Below are positions 10,817 through 22,165 of a stretch of 64,000 nt of DNA, one piece after another; the first letter of the stretch is position 1; each line of letters starts with the position of its first letter. The notes below the pieces were generated by a model. It ran no database searches, was not told the DNA's origin, and was given only the letters and a program-made list of their open reading frames with translations. The translations under genes and the position numbers were made by a program. This DNA comes from Prochilodus magdalenae. Its lineage: Eukaryota > Chordata > Actinopteri > Characiformes > Prochilodontidae. The stretch lies in NCBI GenBank assembly GCA_024036415.1, contig JAMWET010000176.1, positions 276,001-340,000 of the forward strand, written 5' to 3'.

Positions 10817-11025
10817 TGTAGTGACTGTCCTTAACACCACATCAGCGTCACCAAGGACTACAATGGTGTCGTGCCAGACTGTCATGGAGTGACTCAGAAT
10901 GGCAGGGAGTCATCTTTAGTTTGTCAGATCCCACTTTGGTCTTGGTGGAGATGACCAACGAATCTGAGTGTGGAGGCACAGTGGCCTGTGCCAAGATGAG
11001 CGGTTTGGGGACGTGTTCAGTTGAA
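10817..11025 (+). mobile_element. Tc1-A fragment (copy A1)
   Basis: Contains the family landmark GGTGTCGTGCCAGACTGTCA, the GTGACTCAGAATGGCAG segment and the region of the first catalytic Asp (here decayed: ATCTTTAGTTTGTCAGATCC). Both ends are missing. Confidence 0.85.
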
Positions 11026-11204
11026 TGTTCAGTCTTATCAGGAGTGGGATCTTTTTCCTATAAGAATTAACTGGGTGAAAAGAGTACACTATCATCTACT
11101 GTACTTTTGCTCGACCACCATTTTGCATACACTCTCTCACAGCAGACCCCTTAGCACAAATTCAGTGTTGGTCTGACCTGCACTCGTCTGTTTGTGTTTT
11201 TTTT

Positions 11205-11300
11205 CATCCCTCATTCCACTCCTATTTATTTTCCATCCCTCATTCCATCCCTATTCATATTCTATTCCTCATTCCACCCCTATTCATATTCCGTCCCATT
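11205..11300. repeat. 29-bp pyrimidine-rich tandem repeat, three copies
   Basis: Three successive units of about 29 bp begin CATCCCTCATTCCA or a close variant and end TATTCATATTC. The unit is unrelated in sequence to the 29-bp family at the start of the window. Confidence 0.75.
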
Positions 11301-11465
11301 AATTTCTGGCCCTACCCAAATCTCATTATGTCCTTTAACCTACAGCCGCCAAACTGAATGTACTGCTGTACTGACCAGCACTCCGGTATGTGGTGTTTAT
11401 TCATCCCTCATTCCTCCTATACACTTCCAGTCAATTTTAGCAGAATCTGCACAGTGACATTTCTA

Positions 11466-11466
<1 letters not shown>

Positions 11467-11496
<30 letters not shown>

Positions 11497-11497
11497 G
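11467..11497. repeat. (ATT)n microsatellite
   Basis: About ten uninterrupted TTA/ATT triplets. Confidence 0.95.
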
Positions 11498-12290
11498 TTC
11501 TCTGATGACTCACAGGTAAGAAAGCGAAAATAAATTTAGAATAAACTCCGTCCGACGCTTAAAAGGCCAGAGTGTGTGGATAGACTGCTGGGTAATATAG
11601 ATGCCTCTGCACATTACAGCCAAAGCATTTTTCTAGATATTTGTGGAAAGTGTATTCCCTATGCAAAGCCAGATTGATTGGTGATAATAGCCTGCTCTAT
11701 ATGAACTGGCACCCCTTGGTGATATAATGCATTAACGTCCTGTGAAAAATGTACAGCTGCGTGCACCATCAGGGACTGCAATGGGACATGGAGACATATG
11801 CACATTTACTGTAGCATACCTGGTTTTCACCTTCACCTGCAATGCTGTACAAATGCTGAAACTGTCCTTCACTTGCAGTCAAAATGTCCATTAAGGACAG
11901 ATTTGTCATTTTTTGCTTAGGGGTGTATACACCCAAATAATAAAACCTACAATCATCATCAAATGTGCACTAATAGTTGAACTCAGTGGGAGTCAACAGA
12001 CAGGACTGCAACTTGGTGGGTATGCATACATCCACAAAGTAAAAAAAAAAAAGGTTTATCAGTTTCTGCTTCTCACCATCCAAATAACTCCAAACACGTT
12101 CAGGGATGTTGAGGTTCTGGACTCTGGACTAGTTAGTCCACTGTTCTGAGAGCAGCAGCAGCTTCTTTGTTTGTGTTTAGATCTCCTTTTCTCAGTGAGG
12201 AGCTTCTTGAACAGCTGCACATCCTTTTAACCTGCTTAGCGTTGAGCTGTCTTCTCACAATGGACAGATGGACAGAACCAACTGTTAATG
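11498..12290. other. Gene-free stretch
   Basis: No recognised gene or element. A short poly-A run lies near 12041. Confidence 0.4.
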
Positions 12291-13110
12291 TGTTCAGTTC
12301 TAAAGCAGGAACGGAGCTTGATGCTCTCCTAAGTGCTGTTTAACTGAGGGAGACAACATTCAGTAACCAGGTCTAAGAGCTCCTGCATTGGTGTTAGGAG
12401 TTCACTGTTCTTCATATCACTGTGGTTCTTCAAGGGTTCCTTAGTATAGCCAGTGGTTCTACACAGAGCCCAGAACTCTCAAAGAACCACTTGCCTGCTT
12501 AAATGGTCTATTACATAGTAACATGCTTATTTAGACTAATGTGTTGTCTCTGGTTCTATATACTCTAGAACTTTTTTTGAAAATGGTTCCAAGAGTGGAG
12601 CATGATGTTCTCCTCAAATATGAACCCTTCAAATCCTGTTCATCTGACGTTGATAATATTCAGTCACCAGGTCAACCAGCTCTTACATGGTTGTGCCACT
12701 ATGTCACTATCACTATTAGACATTGTGGTTCCTCAAGGGTTCCTTACTATAGACAATGGTTCTGTATAGAGCCAGAACTCTCAAAGCACCATTTGCTTCA
12801 TTTGCTTCAATGGTTCATTGCATAGTTACATGCCTACTCAGATAGATGTGTTGTGTCTGGTTCTATATACCATAGAACCTTTTTGTAAATGGTTCTATAT
12901 AGTACCAAAGGGCTTGCCAAGCTTTTAGCAATGGCAGAACCCAATTGTTGTGGTGCTATATAGAACCACTTTCAAAATAGAACATATTCTACAACAATCT
13001 GAAGAGCCAGTTCACCATGCAAAGGAATGGTTCTTTGAACATTAATGGTTCTATTGTGTTTGCTGCAGAACCCTTAAAGAACCCTTTTTAGTAGTGATAA
13101 GGGTTAAAGA
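12291..13110. repeat. GGTTCTATATAG-rich fish repeat with an internal ~301-bp duplication
   Basis: Two copies lie in tandem: CAGTAACCAGGTCTAAGAGC at 12360 pairs with CAGTCACCAGGTCAACCAGC at 12662, and the CAAGGGTTCCTTA blocks near 12431 and 12732 keep the same spacing. The 3' part (12840-13110) is full of GGTTCT/AGAACC words on both strands and can fold back on itself, the style of a common dispersed teleost repeat. No coding capacity. Confidence 0.7.
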
Positions 13111-14170
13111 ACCCTATTTCTTTAGGGCTGTAGACTCAGTGACTGTATAAAGTCAGCTCAAGGATGCCAAAAGGACCACTTCCTCGTTGGCACCCATCTT
13201 GAGGGAAAATGCAGGCTACTTCTCTGGACCATCCAAGTTCCACAGAGCAGCTAGGAGAGGCTGAGGCAGGGGGAAAGGGGGCTAGCAGGGATTAGATGAA
13301 ACGTGGCCGAGAGAACCGTGCTTTAAATCTAAATCTAAAAGCATAATCCTATCTCCTTTCTGGCACAGACAGCAAGAGAAAGGAGAGCGGCCACTTTTTG
13401 TTTGTCACATCTCGAATTTCAAAGTGCCGAGGCTCTTCTCATTACAGCGACACAAAAGGAAATGACAGCACGGGAGAAAGAGCGAGGGACGTAGACGGAG
13501 GAGAAGAGGAGAAGAAAGCCGACGGCTCTAAGCCAGGCTTTGGTCCGCAGGCATGAAACTGACAATAACAGGAGCGAATTCATTTTCGAAGTGGTTGCAC
13601 GGGGGGCCGACCCCAAGTCACCGAAAGACGGCCCGCGATTGGGCTTTGGTCTTTAACGAGAGCATTAGACGATCTCTGCCAGCTTAGCCACTTTTCTTTT
13701 CTGGCGAGCACTTTCCGTCTCTTCTTTATTCCCCAGCAAACAATCAATCGGGAGCATTTCTGCTGGGCACTGAAGTGCGCCGTCGAGCCAGAGCATTTTC
13801 AAGCCCCCCCCCACCCACTCCTAAACATCACAGTTCAGAGGGCAGCCGATCCCCATGAATACAATTATCTGCTTTGTCATCTTATCGCGCCACATGTGCC
13901 ATCCTTCCTGCGCGATGGCATGACGTGAGGACACACTAACAAAAGGATAAAGACGTGTCCCGGGGTCACTCTTGCCATGCTAAACAATGTTTGGGCCCGC
14001 AGACAAAAGGCAACGGCCGAGGGAGCCCAAAAGCCTTCGGGCGCAGGCGGCATTTAAACAGACTCTTTATCTGGCTGGCGTCTGTTTACAGATACCGGCG
14101 TTTAAAGCGTCTAATTCAGGGCTTTGAGGAAGGGTCTCCAGACGACTAGACGATTGTGCCTTAGCAGGCT
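13111..14170. promoter_or_regulatory. Candidate conserved noncoding island (core 13390-14150)
   Basis: A repeat-free stretch with sharply different texture from its flanks. It has AACAATCAATCGGG near 13739, ACAATTATCTGCTTTGTCATC near 13861 (SOX- and GATA-like words) and TTTAAAGCGTCTAATTCAGG near 14100. Several short frames exist but none resembles a protein family. A poly-C run lies at about 13805. Function is inferred only. Confidence 0.35.
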
Positions 14171-14295
14171 CGATAGTCACTGAAGTCTCTCTTTTCTTTT
14201 CTCTCGCAAACAAGAAACGTGTATCCTTGCTGATATGACTTTATAGTCTAGAATTTCTTCACTTGCATTAAGTTGGCTTTACGGTTCTTCACTTT

Positions 14296-14328
14296 CTCCT
14301 TCTTCTTCTTCTTCTTCTTCTTCTTCTC
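14296..14328. repeat. (TTC)n microsatellite
   Basis: About ten TTC triplets on the plus strand. The surrounding 14171-14570 holds nothing else recognisable. Confidence 0.9.
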
Positions 14329-14570
14329 ACTCTAATCACAGATCCTATACCTGAACAACACTTTTTCAGCTCATCTGATTTCCACATTTGGTGAAGTGTC
14401 CATTCAAAGCGTGATTGTAACATCAATATAAGCATACTCGATACCATAGCATCCTTCTAGCCTCATCCTAACAATCACCTGGAACACCATAAAAAACCCT
14501 CATCATTAAAAGAACTGTTGCACAACTAGTAGCGCGCAGAATCAATCAATCAACCAACCGAAAGAAAATC

Positions 14571-14905
14571 TGTGCATGTGATGTAAGCAAGGACGGCCTT
14601 ATCGCTGTACCTAACTGACCCAATACCCACTGCTGGGGACATTCAGCGAGCAGTCACCCTGTTAGTGCCAGCACCATTGCAGACGGCTGGGCCACGCAGG
14701 ACTACATGTACATGGACTGTTACAACGACTGCCCTTAACAATACATCAATGTCACCAAAGACTGCAGTGGTGTCGTGCCAGACTATCATGGAGTGACTCA
14801 GAATGGCACTGGGTCATTTTCAGTGTTGAGTCCCGCTTTTGTCTTGGTGGAGACGGCCAACGAATCTTTGTGGAGGCACCGTGTTCAGCGCCAGGATAAA
14901 TGTAT
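14571..14905 (+). mobile_element. Tc1-A fragment (copy A2)
   Basis: Covers the N-terminal half of the element, from the leader GTGATGTAAGCAAGGACGG to the block after the first catalytic Asp (CTTGGTGGAGACGGCCAACG). The 3' half is missing. It lies about 680 bp from the oppositely oriented copy A3. Confidence 0.9.
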
Positions 14906-15506
14906 GTTGTCATGGGTCAAACGTCGATAAGACATGAGCATCTTTCAATCAACAGAGACAGCTAAGCAACCACCTAACCTTGGCAATGACTTTATCATAA
15001 CAGCCAGCTGAGAAACCATAGCAAATGCCTGGCATAACCAAAGAACCCACCTTGAACATCACCAAACTAAGGTGATCAACAACAGTCAACTGCAGTTTAC
15101 AACTCATTTAACATTCCCAGTGTCATTAGCTGACTTGGTCAAGCCAACTTAAAGCTGTACACTAACATTGCATTATGAATCTCCATCATGGTCATCATAT
15201 CTCTCAGGCATTTTTCATTGGATGGAAGCTATAGCAAAGGTTCTGTCAGGAAGACTAATGGTACGTCCATGCGTCACTCCTGACCTATTCTGCTGCTCCC
15301 AGGTGCCAACCTTTCAATGCTTTCCTCCTTCTTCCCCACCTCAATCACTTTTTTAGGCCCTGCCAAAGTGCCCAGAGAGTAGGCTCTGCCCCTGCCACTA
15401 ATTTACTTAGTATTAGTGAGGGTCTTAACACTCCAAAACCAATGACAGGAGACAAAAGACAGGCCACTGTATGTTTATTACTGCATGGATGATTTAAAAG
15501 TGGAGG
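14906..15506. other. Gene-free stretch
   Basis: No recognised gene, RNA or repeat. Confidence 0.4.
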
Positions 15507-15597
15507 ACAAACACTAGGGGGCAGTGAGCACACTCACCCGGAGCGTTGGGCACCCCCATTCATGGGCCCCAGGTAGAAGTTGGGGCTAAGATGCCTT
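15507..15597 (-). mobile_element. Fragment of a second dispersed fish repeat (SINE-like)
   Basis: GGCAGTGAGCACACTCACCC at 15520 and GTTGGGGCTAAGATGCCTT at its end match the longer copy at 33236-33415 (GGCAGTGAGCACACTTGCCC, GTTGGGGGTTAGGTGCCTT). It abuts the 3' side of the next Tc1-A copy. Confidence 0.65.
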
Positions 15598-16142
15598 GAA
15601 TGTTGCGTGAATGTTCTCAGGCAGTTCCTGCAGATTGTGTGGTAGGGGTGGAGTTGGAGTGAAACCAGGCTTTCTGGACATGTGACGTGTCACAACAAAC
15701 TGTCTTGGTGCTGACCACGGCGCCTCCACATGCAGATTCGTGGGTCCTAGACAAAACTGTGCCTCATCACTGAAGATGACCAGCTGCCATTCTGAGTCAC
15801 TCCATGACAGTCTGGCACGACACCATTGGAGTCTTTGGTGACGTTGGCGTGGTGTTAAGGCCAGTTGTGGTAATGGTAAGGGTGCATGTAGTCCTGCTTG
15901 GTGCAACCGTCTGCCAATGGTGCTGGCACTAACAGGATGACTCATGGAGGCATCACTGCTTACTGAATATCCATAGTTGAGGCTGTTGGGTCAGTCAGGT
16001 ACAGCGATAAGGCCCGCCCTTGCTGACGTCACATGCCCCTCTATAGTCCCTCTATGAAACTTGAATCATTTGCATGTCTCATGATGTCAAACCTACCCAC
16101 CAACTTTCACTCGTGTCAGTTGATTCCTTCTATGTGCAGACC
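15586..16142 (-). pseudogene. Tc1-A copy A3, longest open transposase remnant of the family
   Basis: A 119-codon frame (15586-15945, minus) starts at MSHPVSASTIGRRLHQAG, the end of the helix-turn-helix region. It continues with LTPRQRHQRLQWCRARLSW and reaches the first catalytic Asp in VIFSDEAQF. It then passes straight into PGFTPTPPLPHNLQEL, which belongs near the C-terminus. The middle with the second Asp, the SPDLNP-type motif and the Glu is absent. This same jump is seen in the other Tc1-A copies. Inactive; non-autonomous type. Confidence 0.85.
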
Positions 16143-16340
16143 TAATTTCCCCTTAGTCGTCCTTCGACATGGGATGCCCACTCCATACAGCTATATACTG
16201 AAAGTGCAGCCGTCCACAAGTACATGCCATCAAACCTGCCTCCATGTCTCTCCCCTCCTCTCCTCCATTCCTCCAGTTTGAAGTAGGCCACACATTGTAA
16301 TTAATTTGGCTCTGAGGGGGGACAGCACATGTTGTCATGG
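16143..16340. other. Gene-free spacer
   Basis: Nothing recognised. Confidence 0.4.
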
Positions 16341-16935
16341 GCCCAAAACTCAAGGGGGGCCATGGGAGCAGGGAAGCTGGGTATGCTGGGAAACCTTATA
16401 CTGCAGGCAGCATTTAATTAAAAGACACCGGCTAAGGCGGAGACGGTGAGTGTGCTGAGAAACGAGGGAGAGAGCGAGAGAGTGAGAGAGAGCGAGTCAT
16501 TAGCACCTTTGCTACCAACTAGGCCTGGCACAAGAAGCAATTAGGCAATTTCTAACACTTATTAGGAATTAATTACCAGTTGATTTGCATGGGTGGAATC
16601 TTAAGTAGAAGAGGGGCAGGACCAGGTGCGGCAGACGAGAGGAGCCGCTCCACTTTTATTGATATTGATGATTAAAGTGGGCGACTGGGCGGTAATCGCC
16701 AGGACCTGTTTTGATATGACACATTCACTGGGTCTCATTACGGGATGAAATATGTTCCTTTCTCCGCCTGTAAATAAAACCTGTGAGGCGCTTGCACTGA
16801 GTGAGAGGAGAGGATAGACAGGGACAGATAAAAAATGAAGGGAAGAAGACCCTGTTTAGCTTTTTAGCTATATCTTCACAATTTACAGCGCTATTGTTTT
16901 TTTTCATGCCGTTCCCAAATTAGGGCCCATTAAAC
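16341..16935. promoter_or_regulatory. Candidate conserved noncoding island with an octamer motif
   Basis: Dense homeodomain-type cores: CATTTAATTAAAAG near 16409, GCAATTAGGCAATTTC near 16537 and AGGAATTAATTACC near 16564. A perfect POU octamer ATTTGCAT lies at 16583-16590, followed by TTGATATTGATGATTAAAG near 16658. A short GA-rich run (16465-16495) lies inside. No coding frame. Of all the islands this one and 58440-59070 look most like an enhancer, but conservation was not tested. Confidence 0.4.
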
Positions 16936-17039
16936 AACCAACATTTGACCATCGCTACATCTGTGGTGAGCATGCCTACTGGGATCCTATAGCTGTGACA
17001 ATATTCTCCCGAGCCAGGTTTTCTCCATTTTCAGGTTTA

Positions 17040-17282
17040 GAGATTAGGTGAACCAACTTCCAATGATGTATCTCCTGGTAACTAGAACAGTCAATTTCCT
17101 GTAAGACAATGCAGCTAATACTTTTTGCTGGCTGGTATTGCTAAAAATGAATGGGACTCTATGGGGGATCCACCAGTACATGCAGTTGGTGGCTGTGGGG
17201 GAGAGGAAGCAATAGGGTTTGCCATATTGCTTTAATGTGGCATTAGTAAAGCAGTGAACCCAGGCAGCTAGGTAACAGCAAT
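17040..17282. repeat. Possible member of repeat family Y
   Basis: AATGAATGGGACTCTATGGG near 17147 and GAAGCAATAGGGTTT near 17206 resemble blocks in 24730-24965 and 59285-59440. The match is partial. Confidence 0.4.
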
Positions 17283-17478
17283 ATGGCATCACTCAAGTAT
17301 CCATTCCAGGTAGCCGTGTCATCAAAAAAGCTGACCCAGAGAGCCAATTAACAATGATGTGACCAATTATCTGATCCAGAAAGTTCAACTACAATGTTGC
17401 ATCATTCTAGTGTGCAGTCCAGGCAGTCATGTAGCTGTGATGTAGCATCACTCAAGCATCCAACCTAGGCAGCCTATA
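17283..17478. repeat. ~45-bp minisatellite, left part
   Basis: Diverged units of about 45 bp centred on ATCACTCAAGTATCCA and a CAGGCAGC landmark. The array resumes at 18195 after a LINE insertion. Confidence 0.8.
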
Positions 17479-18194
17479 AAGAATCAGAATCAGAATCAGA
17501 ATCTCTTTATTTCACCAAGTATGTTACACATACAAGGAATTTGTCTTGGTAAGAGGAACACGTATGACAAGTAACAAAAACACAGAACACAGATTATTTA
17601 CAGTATTAAACTAAAGTAAATTACACTAAACAATAAATAGGGTCGGGGATAAATTAAAAAAGTAAAAGTACTAAAGGTAATAAAGAGCTGAAGAAGCCGA
17701 GAGATGTGAAACAGATTTAGTTGAAAAATAGAAAGTTACAGATGACCTGAATATTTACAGAATGAGAACATCTGTACAGGTGTGCAAATAGGCAGAGTGC
17801 AAGTAGCTGTTCAGTCCGGTTTGGTACAGTTCAGTTGTATGTTTAAGTTTTACAGTGGGAGGTGTCCACTGTGGTTGAGGAGCGCTACAGCTCTGGGGAA
17901 AAAGCTGTTAGCATGACGTGTTGTGCTGGTTTTGATGGACCACAGTCTTCTACCAGAGGGGAGTGTCTGGAAGAGGAGGTGTCCAGGATGTGAGGGGTCA
18001 GATGTAATTTTGCCAGCACGCTTCCTCACCCTGCTGGAGTAGATCTGCTGCGGTGATGGCAGTTTACATCCAATGATCCTCTCTGCTGTCCTGATGATGC
18101 GTTTGGAGTTTGGTTCTTTCTTGTGAGGTGGAGGAACCAAACCACATGGTTATGGAGGCTGTGAGAACGGACTCGATGATCGCTGTGTAGAACT
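17479..18194 (-). mobile_element. LINE 3' fragment inserted in the ~45-bp minisatellite
   Basis: On the minus strand a frame encodes the C-terminal tail of a fish LINE reverse transcriptase: RIIRTAERIIGCKLPS, QQIYSSRVRKRAGKI, DPSHPGHLLFQTLPSGRRL and TRHANSFFPRAVALLN. The upstream residues (SVLTASITMWFGSSTSQE) lie in another frame, so there is at least one frameshift. The 3' end shows AATAAAGAGATTCTG and three further GATTCT units, a short tandem LINE tail. The clade (L2, CR1 or I-like) is not resolved. Same repeat array on both sides, so it is a clean insertion. Confidence 0.85.
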
Positions 18195-18660
18195 GGAGAT
18201 GTAGCATCCCTTAAGTATCCGGTCTTGGCATCCACGTTGCTGCGATGTAGCATGACTCAAGTATCCAGTCTAGGCAGGTATATAAATGTAATGTAGCATC
18301 CTTCAAGTATCGTTGCTCAAACATCTGGTCCAGCTGGCCAGACATCTCCAGTTTAGTGTCGTTCCAGCATCCAGTTCAGCCAGCCAAGCATTCAAGGTGT
18401 TGCATCACTCAGGTTTCCAGTCTAGGCAGCTGTGTAGCATTAATGTAGCATTACTCAACTACCCTATGTAGGCGGCCACTTGATTGCAACATAGCATTTG
18501 CTAAGTACCCGGTCTAGACAAGTAGCATCGCTCAAGCGTCAGGCAGACAGACGTCTCGGGTGTAGTATCGTTCAAGCTTATAGTTCAGACAGCTGTGTAA
18601 CTATGATGCAGCCTCACTCGAGCATCCAATATAGCAGGTACACACTAGCAACATAGCTGT
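18195..18660. repeat. ~45-bp minisatellite, right part
   Basis: About ten diverged units, for example GTAGCATCCTTCAAGTATC and GCATCACTCAGGTTTCCAG, with CAGGCAGC-like landmarks. It grades into the first of the three large tandem units. Confidence 0.85.
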
Positions 18661-20795
18661 GATGTAGAGATGCTGAAGTATCCAGTCCAGGCAGCTAGTC
18701 ATCTTAAATGTAGTATCGTTGGAGGATCCAGTTTAGGCACCCAGGGATCTCAAGAGCAGTATCGTTTAAGCGATTGGCCTAGGCAGCCTATGTATCTGCA
18801 ATGTAACATCATTCAAATGGCCACCAAACAGGTAAACCACTGTACAGCTGCAATCCTGCTTTGGGGTGGACTTCTGGGGTGGGTTGTTGGAAAGGTTGTC
18901 CTTTGCAATTAGCTGATGAGTGCTAAATGCAGACAGCTGACGTTACCACTAGGAGCCTGGGTATCTTATCACAGCTCTGAAACAGGAGTCATCAACTTCA
19001 GACTGTCAAAACAGTGGAGGAAAGGTGACTACTTAAATGGCAGCAATGATTCATCATGTGAGGAAGACAACTAGCGGAAAACTGAAGTTAGCAAGGAAGC
19101 TAACTAGCTGTCTAGACTCCGTACTTCAGTGTTTTCTGGCTCCAAGCCATCTGCGGCGTCCATCTCGAGCTGAATAAAGACAATCAGCCAGTCAGTCACT
19201 GTCTTCCTTATGATTTCGTTCAACAACCGAGGTAAGAGTTATACTAACGATCAATGGCTAGGCTAGCAGTCCGAGATTCCCAGTGGTGCTACGCATGCAC
19301 AGTGCTTGTGCTGTTAATGTTTAGGGTTGATGAAAAGGGTTACAGACTTGCGCTACATAACACTGCAACAAATAACAGATGTAGAGATGCTGAAGTATCC
19401 AGTCCAGGCAGCTAGTCATCTTAAATGTAGTATCGTTGGAGGATCCAGTTTAGGCAGCCAGGGATCTCAAGAACAGTATCGCTCAAGCGATCGGCCCAGG
19501 CAGCCTATGTATCTGCAACGTAACATCATTCAAATGGCCACCAAACAGGTAAACCACTGTACAGCTGCGATCCTGCTTTGGGGTGGACTTCTGTGGTGGG
19601 TTGTTGGAAAGGTTGTCCTTTGCAATTAGCTGATGAGTGCTAAACGCAGACAGCTAATGTTTCCACTAGGAGCCTGGGTATCTTATCACAGCTCTGAAAC
19701 AGTAGTAACCAACTTCAGATTGTCAAAACAGTGGAGGAAAGGTGACTACTTTAAAGGCAGCAATGATTGATTATGTGAGGAAGGCAACTAGCGGAAAACT
19801 GAAGTTAGCAAGGAAGCTAACTAGCTGTCTAGACTCCGCACTTCAGTGTTTTCTGGCTCCAAGCCATCTGCGGCGTCCATCTCGAGCTGAATAAAGACAA
19901 TCAGTCAGTCACTGCTTTCCTTATGATTTCGTTCAACAACCGAGGTAAGAGTTATACTAACGATCAATGGCTAGGCTAGCAGTCCGAGATTCCCAGTGGT
20001 GCTACGCATGCACAGTGCTTGTGCTGTTAATGTTTAGGGTTGATGAAAAGGGTTACAGACTTGCGCTACATAACACTGCAACAAATAACAGATGTAGAGA
20101 TGCTGAAGTATCCAGTCCAGGCAGCTAGTCATCTTAAATGTAATATCGTTGGATGATCCAGTTTAGGCAGCCAGGGATCTCAAGAGGAGTATCGCTCAAG
20201 CGATTGGCCTAGGCAGCCTATGTATCTGCAATGTAACATCATTCAAATGGCCACCACACAGGTAAACCACTGCACAGCTGCAACCTCTGCTTTGGGGTGG
20301 ACTTCTGTGGTGGGTTGTTGGAAAGGTTGTCCTTTGCAATTAGCTGATGAGTGCTAAACGCAGGCAGTTAACGTTTCCACTAGGAGCCTGGATATCTTAT
20401 CACAGCTCTGAAACAGTAGTAACCAACTCCAGACTGTCAAAACAGTGGAAAAAAGGTGACTACTTTAAAGGCGGCATGATTGATTATGTGAGGAAGGCAA
20501 CTAGCGGAAAACTGCAGTTAGCAAGGAAGCTAACTAGCTGTCTAGACTCCGTACTTCAGTGTTTTCTGGCTGCGGCGTCCATCTCAAGCTGAATAAAGAC
20601 AATCAGTCAGTCACTGCTTTCCTTATGATTTCTTTTAACAACCGATGTAAGAGTTATACTAACGATCAATGGCTAGGCTAGCAGTCAGAGATTCCCAGTG
20701 GTGCTACGCATGCACAGTTCTTGCGCTGTTAATGTTTCAAGGTTGATGAAAGGGTTACAGACTTGCACTACATAACACTGCAACAAACAACAGAT
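18661..20795. repeat. Three tandem units of about 715 bp
   Basis: The landmark GATGTAGAGATGCTGAAGTA starts at 18661, 19378 and 20091, giving periods of 717 and 713 bp; the third unit ends near 20795. Each unit begins with about 150 bp of the ~45-bp minisatellite and continues with sequence found nowhere else in the window (AACCGAGGTAAGAGTTATAC, GCTACGCATGCACAGT). Units 1 and 2 keep the same short open frame, while unit 3 has lost about 10 bp (CCAAGCCATC) near 20570. This is a segmental triplication; no gene function is evident. Confidence 0.93.
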
Positions 20796-21859
20796 CAAAT
20801 TCAGGCTGGAAAGCCCCTTTAGGCTTGCTTCGCACATGTACGGAGACGCACAAACGAGCAGTTCGGCTTATCGTACACATACAAACAGGAGGCGCTCCAC
20901 TGGTATCAGTGGATAGGGAAATCGTCATGGTTTGGCTCTTGCCAATTTCATTACCAGCCGCGAAGACGAGTGCGTGTAATCTCTCTCGGAGAAGAACATA
21001 GTTATCGAGTCGCATTGCTTCCATTTGGGTTGCAGTCACGGTAAAATGACTGAAACTAAAACACAGGTGCTGAAACCGAGAGAACGGGCCAAAAAACATT
21101 ACGTCTGAACAGACAGTCGCGGAACGCGTTGACCCCCACCCGCCACCCCCCCCATTCTATAAAGAGCAGCCCGAGTCAGATCTTTTCCAGGGTAGTCGCT
21201 CTGAGATGCACATTCCGGGTGAGAAATGACTTGTTTCTGTGTACCTGAATCTGTTTTCCTGTTAGGGCTTAAAAGTGGGAGCTCTGTATGCATTAGATGA
21301 GCTGAATGCACGGCGTAATTTGTTACGAGGCGTACCTGCGTATGATATGTATCATGTTTTGCAAATGGTGCAGTCTCGCCGCTTCACTTCGGTTAATACA
21401 TCTTTAAAGTAGAAGCTCTGGGTGTAACGCAGGATGTGATTTTCCATTTGTTTTGGTCCTCTGATGTCACGTAGCCGACCCTCTGGGCTTGAGATAGTAG
21501 CGTACACAGCCTATATAATTTCCTATTAATTTAATTTTTTCGTGTATTTTTCAGTTGGAGGTTTTCCAGCACGGCCTGCCAAAACAATATGACTTATTAT
21601 AGGGCATGTAGGTATGTTAGGACACTAGAAAGCCTTTGTAATTATTTGGCTCCTTATTATTGCTGTTGTTTAAGTACACTACCCAACTACACAGATGTTG
21701 CTGGTGATCTTAAAGACTCTACAGGCTCACACTTTACCGTTCCAACTGGTAAGAGTCTGAAACAGTACATATCCTGATATACCAGGATACACCACATATA
21801 CTCTGGATGGATCACAGTATTAGATTTCTCCATACCTCCACCTCTAATATACATTTATA
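20796..21859. other. Gene-free stretch after the triplication
   Basis: Moderately GC-rich, with a C-rich run at 21134-21152. An open frame on the minus strand (20755-21099) overlaps the end of the third tandem unit and shows no family signature. No known element recognised. Confidence 0.4.
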
Positions 21860-22165
21860 TATGGTGGGTAGGTTTGAAATGGTGAGACATGCCAATGGTT
21901 CACGTTTCAGGCCTGCAGTGGTGTCGTGCCAGACTGTCATGAAGAGAGACAAAAAGTCCCACTCCTGGTGGAGACGACCAACGAATTCATGTGTGGAGGC
22001 TTTCATGTGGACACTCCACCTCCACCCCTACCACACAATCTGCAGTAACTGTGTGAGAAGATTCAAGATGCATGTGATGGATCATCACAGGACACCATTA
22101 GGGACCTCTACATCTCCATGCTGAGAGGGCTAGCGTGTTGTGTTAGCAAACATGGCAGCCTGATA
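21860..22165 (+). mobile_element. Tc1-A fragment (copy A4), additionally deleted
   Basis: Starts with the 5' leader (TGGTGGGTAGGTTTGAAATG), jumps to TGGTGTCGTGCCAGACTGTC, then to the C-terminal block (CTCCACCTCCACCCCTACC, CACAGGACACCATTAGGGAC). The leader-to-mid jump is private to this copy. No ends with clear target duplication. Confidence 0.85.

Noticed and set aside
15586..15945. Functional Tc1 transposase
   Set aside because: The frame is open but lacks the first helix-turn-helix, the second Asp and the Glu; it cannot be active.
18670..19629. The same 80-codon peptide in two tandem units, suggesting a duplicated small gene
   Set aside because: The frame is not kept in the third unit, it begins in minisatellite sequence, and there is no family signature; it is duplicated along with the 715-bp unit.
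20755..21099. A 114-codon minus-strand gene next to the triplication
   Set aside because: Its 3' part lies in the third tandem unit and no homology signature is visible.
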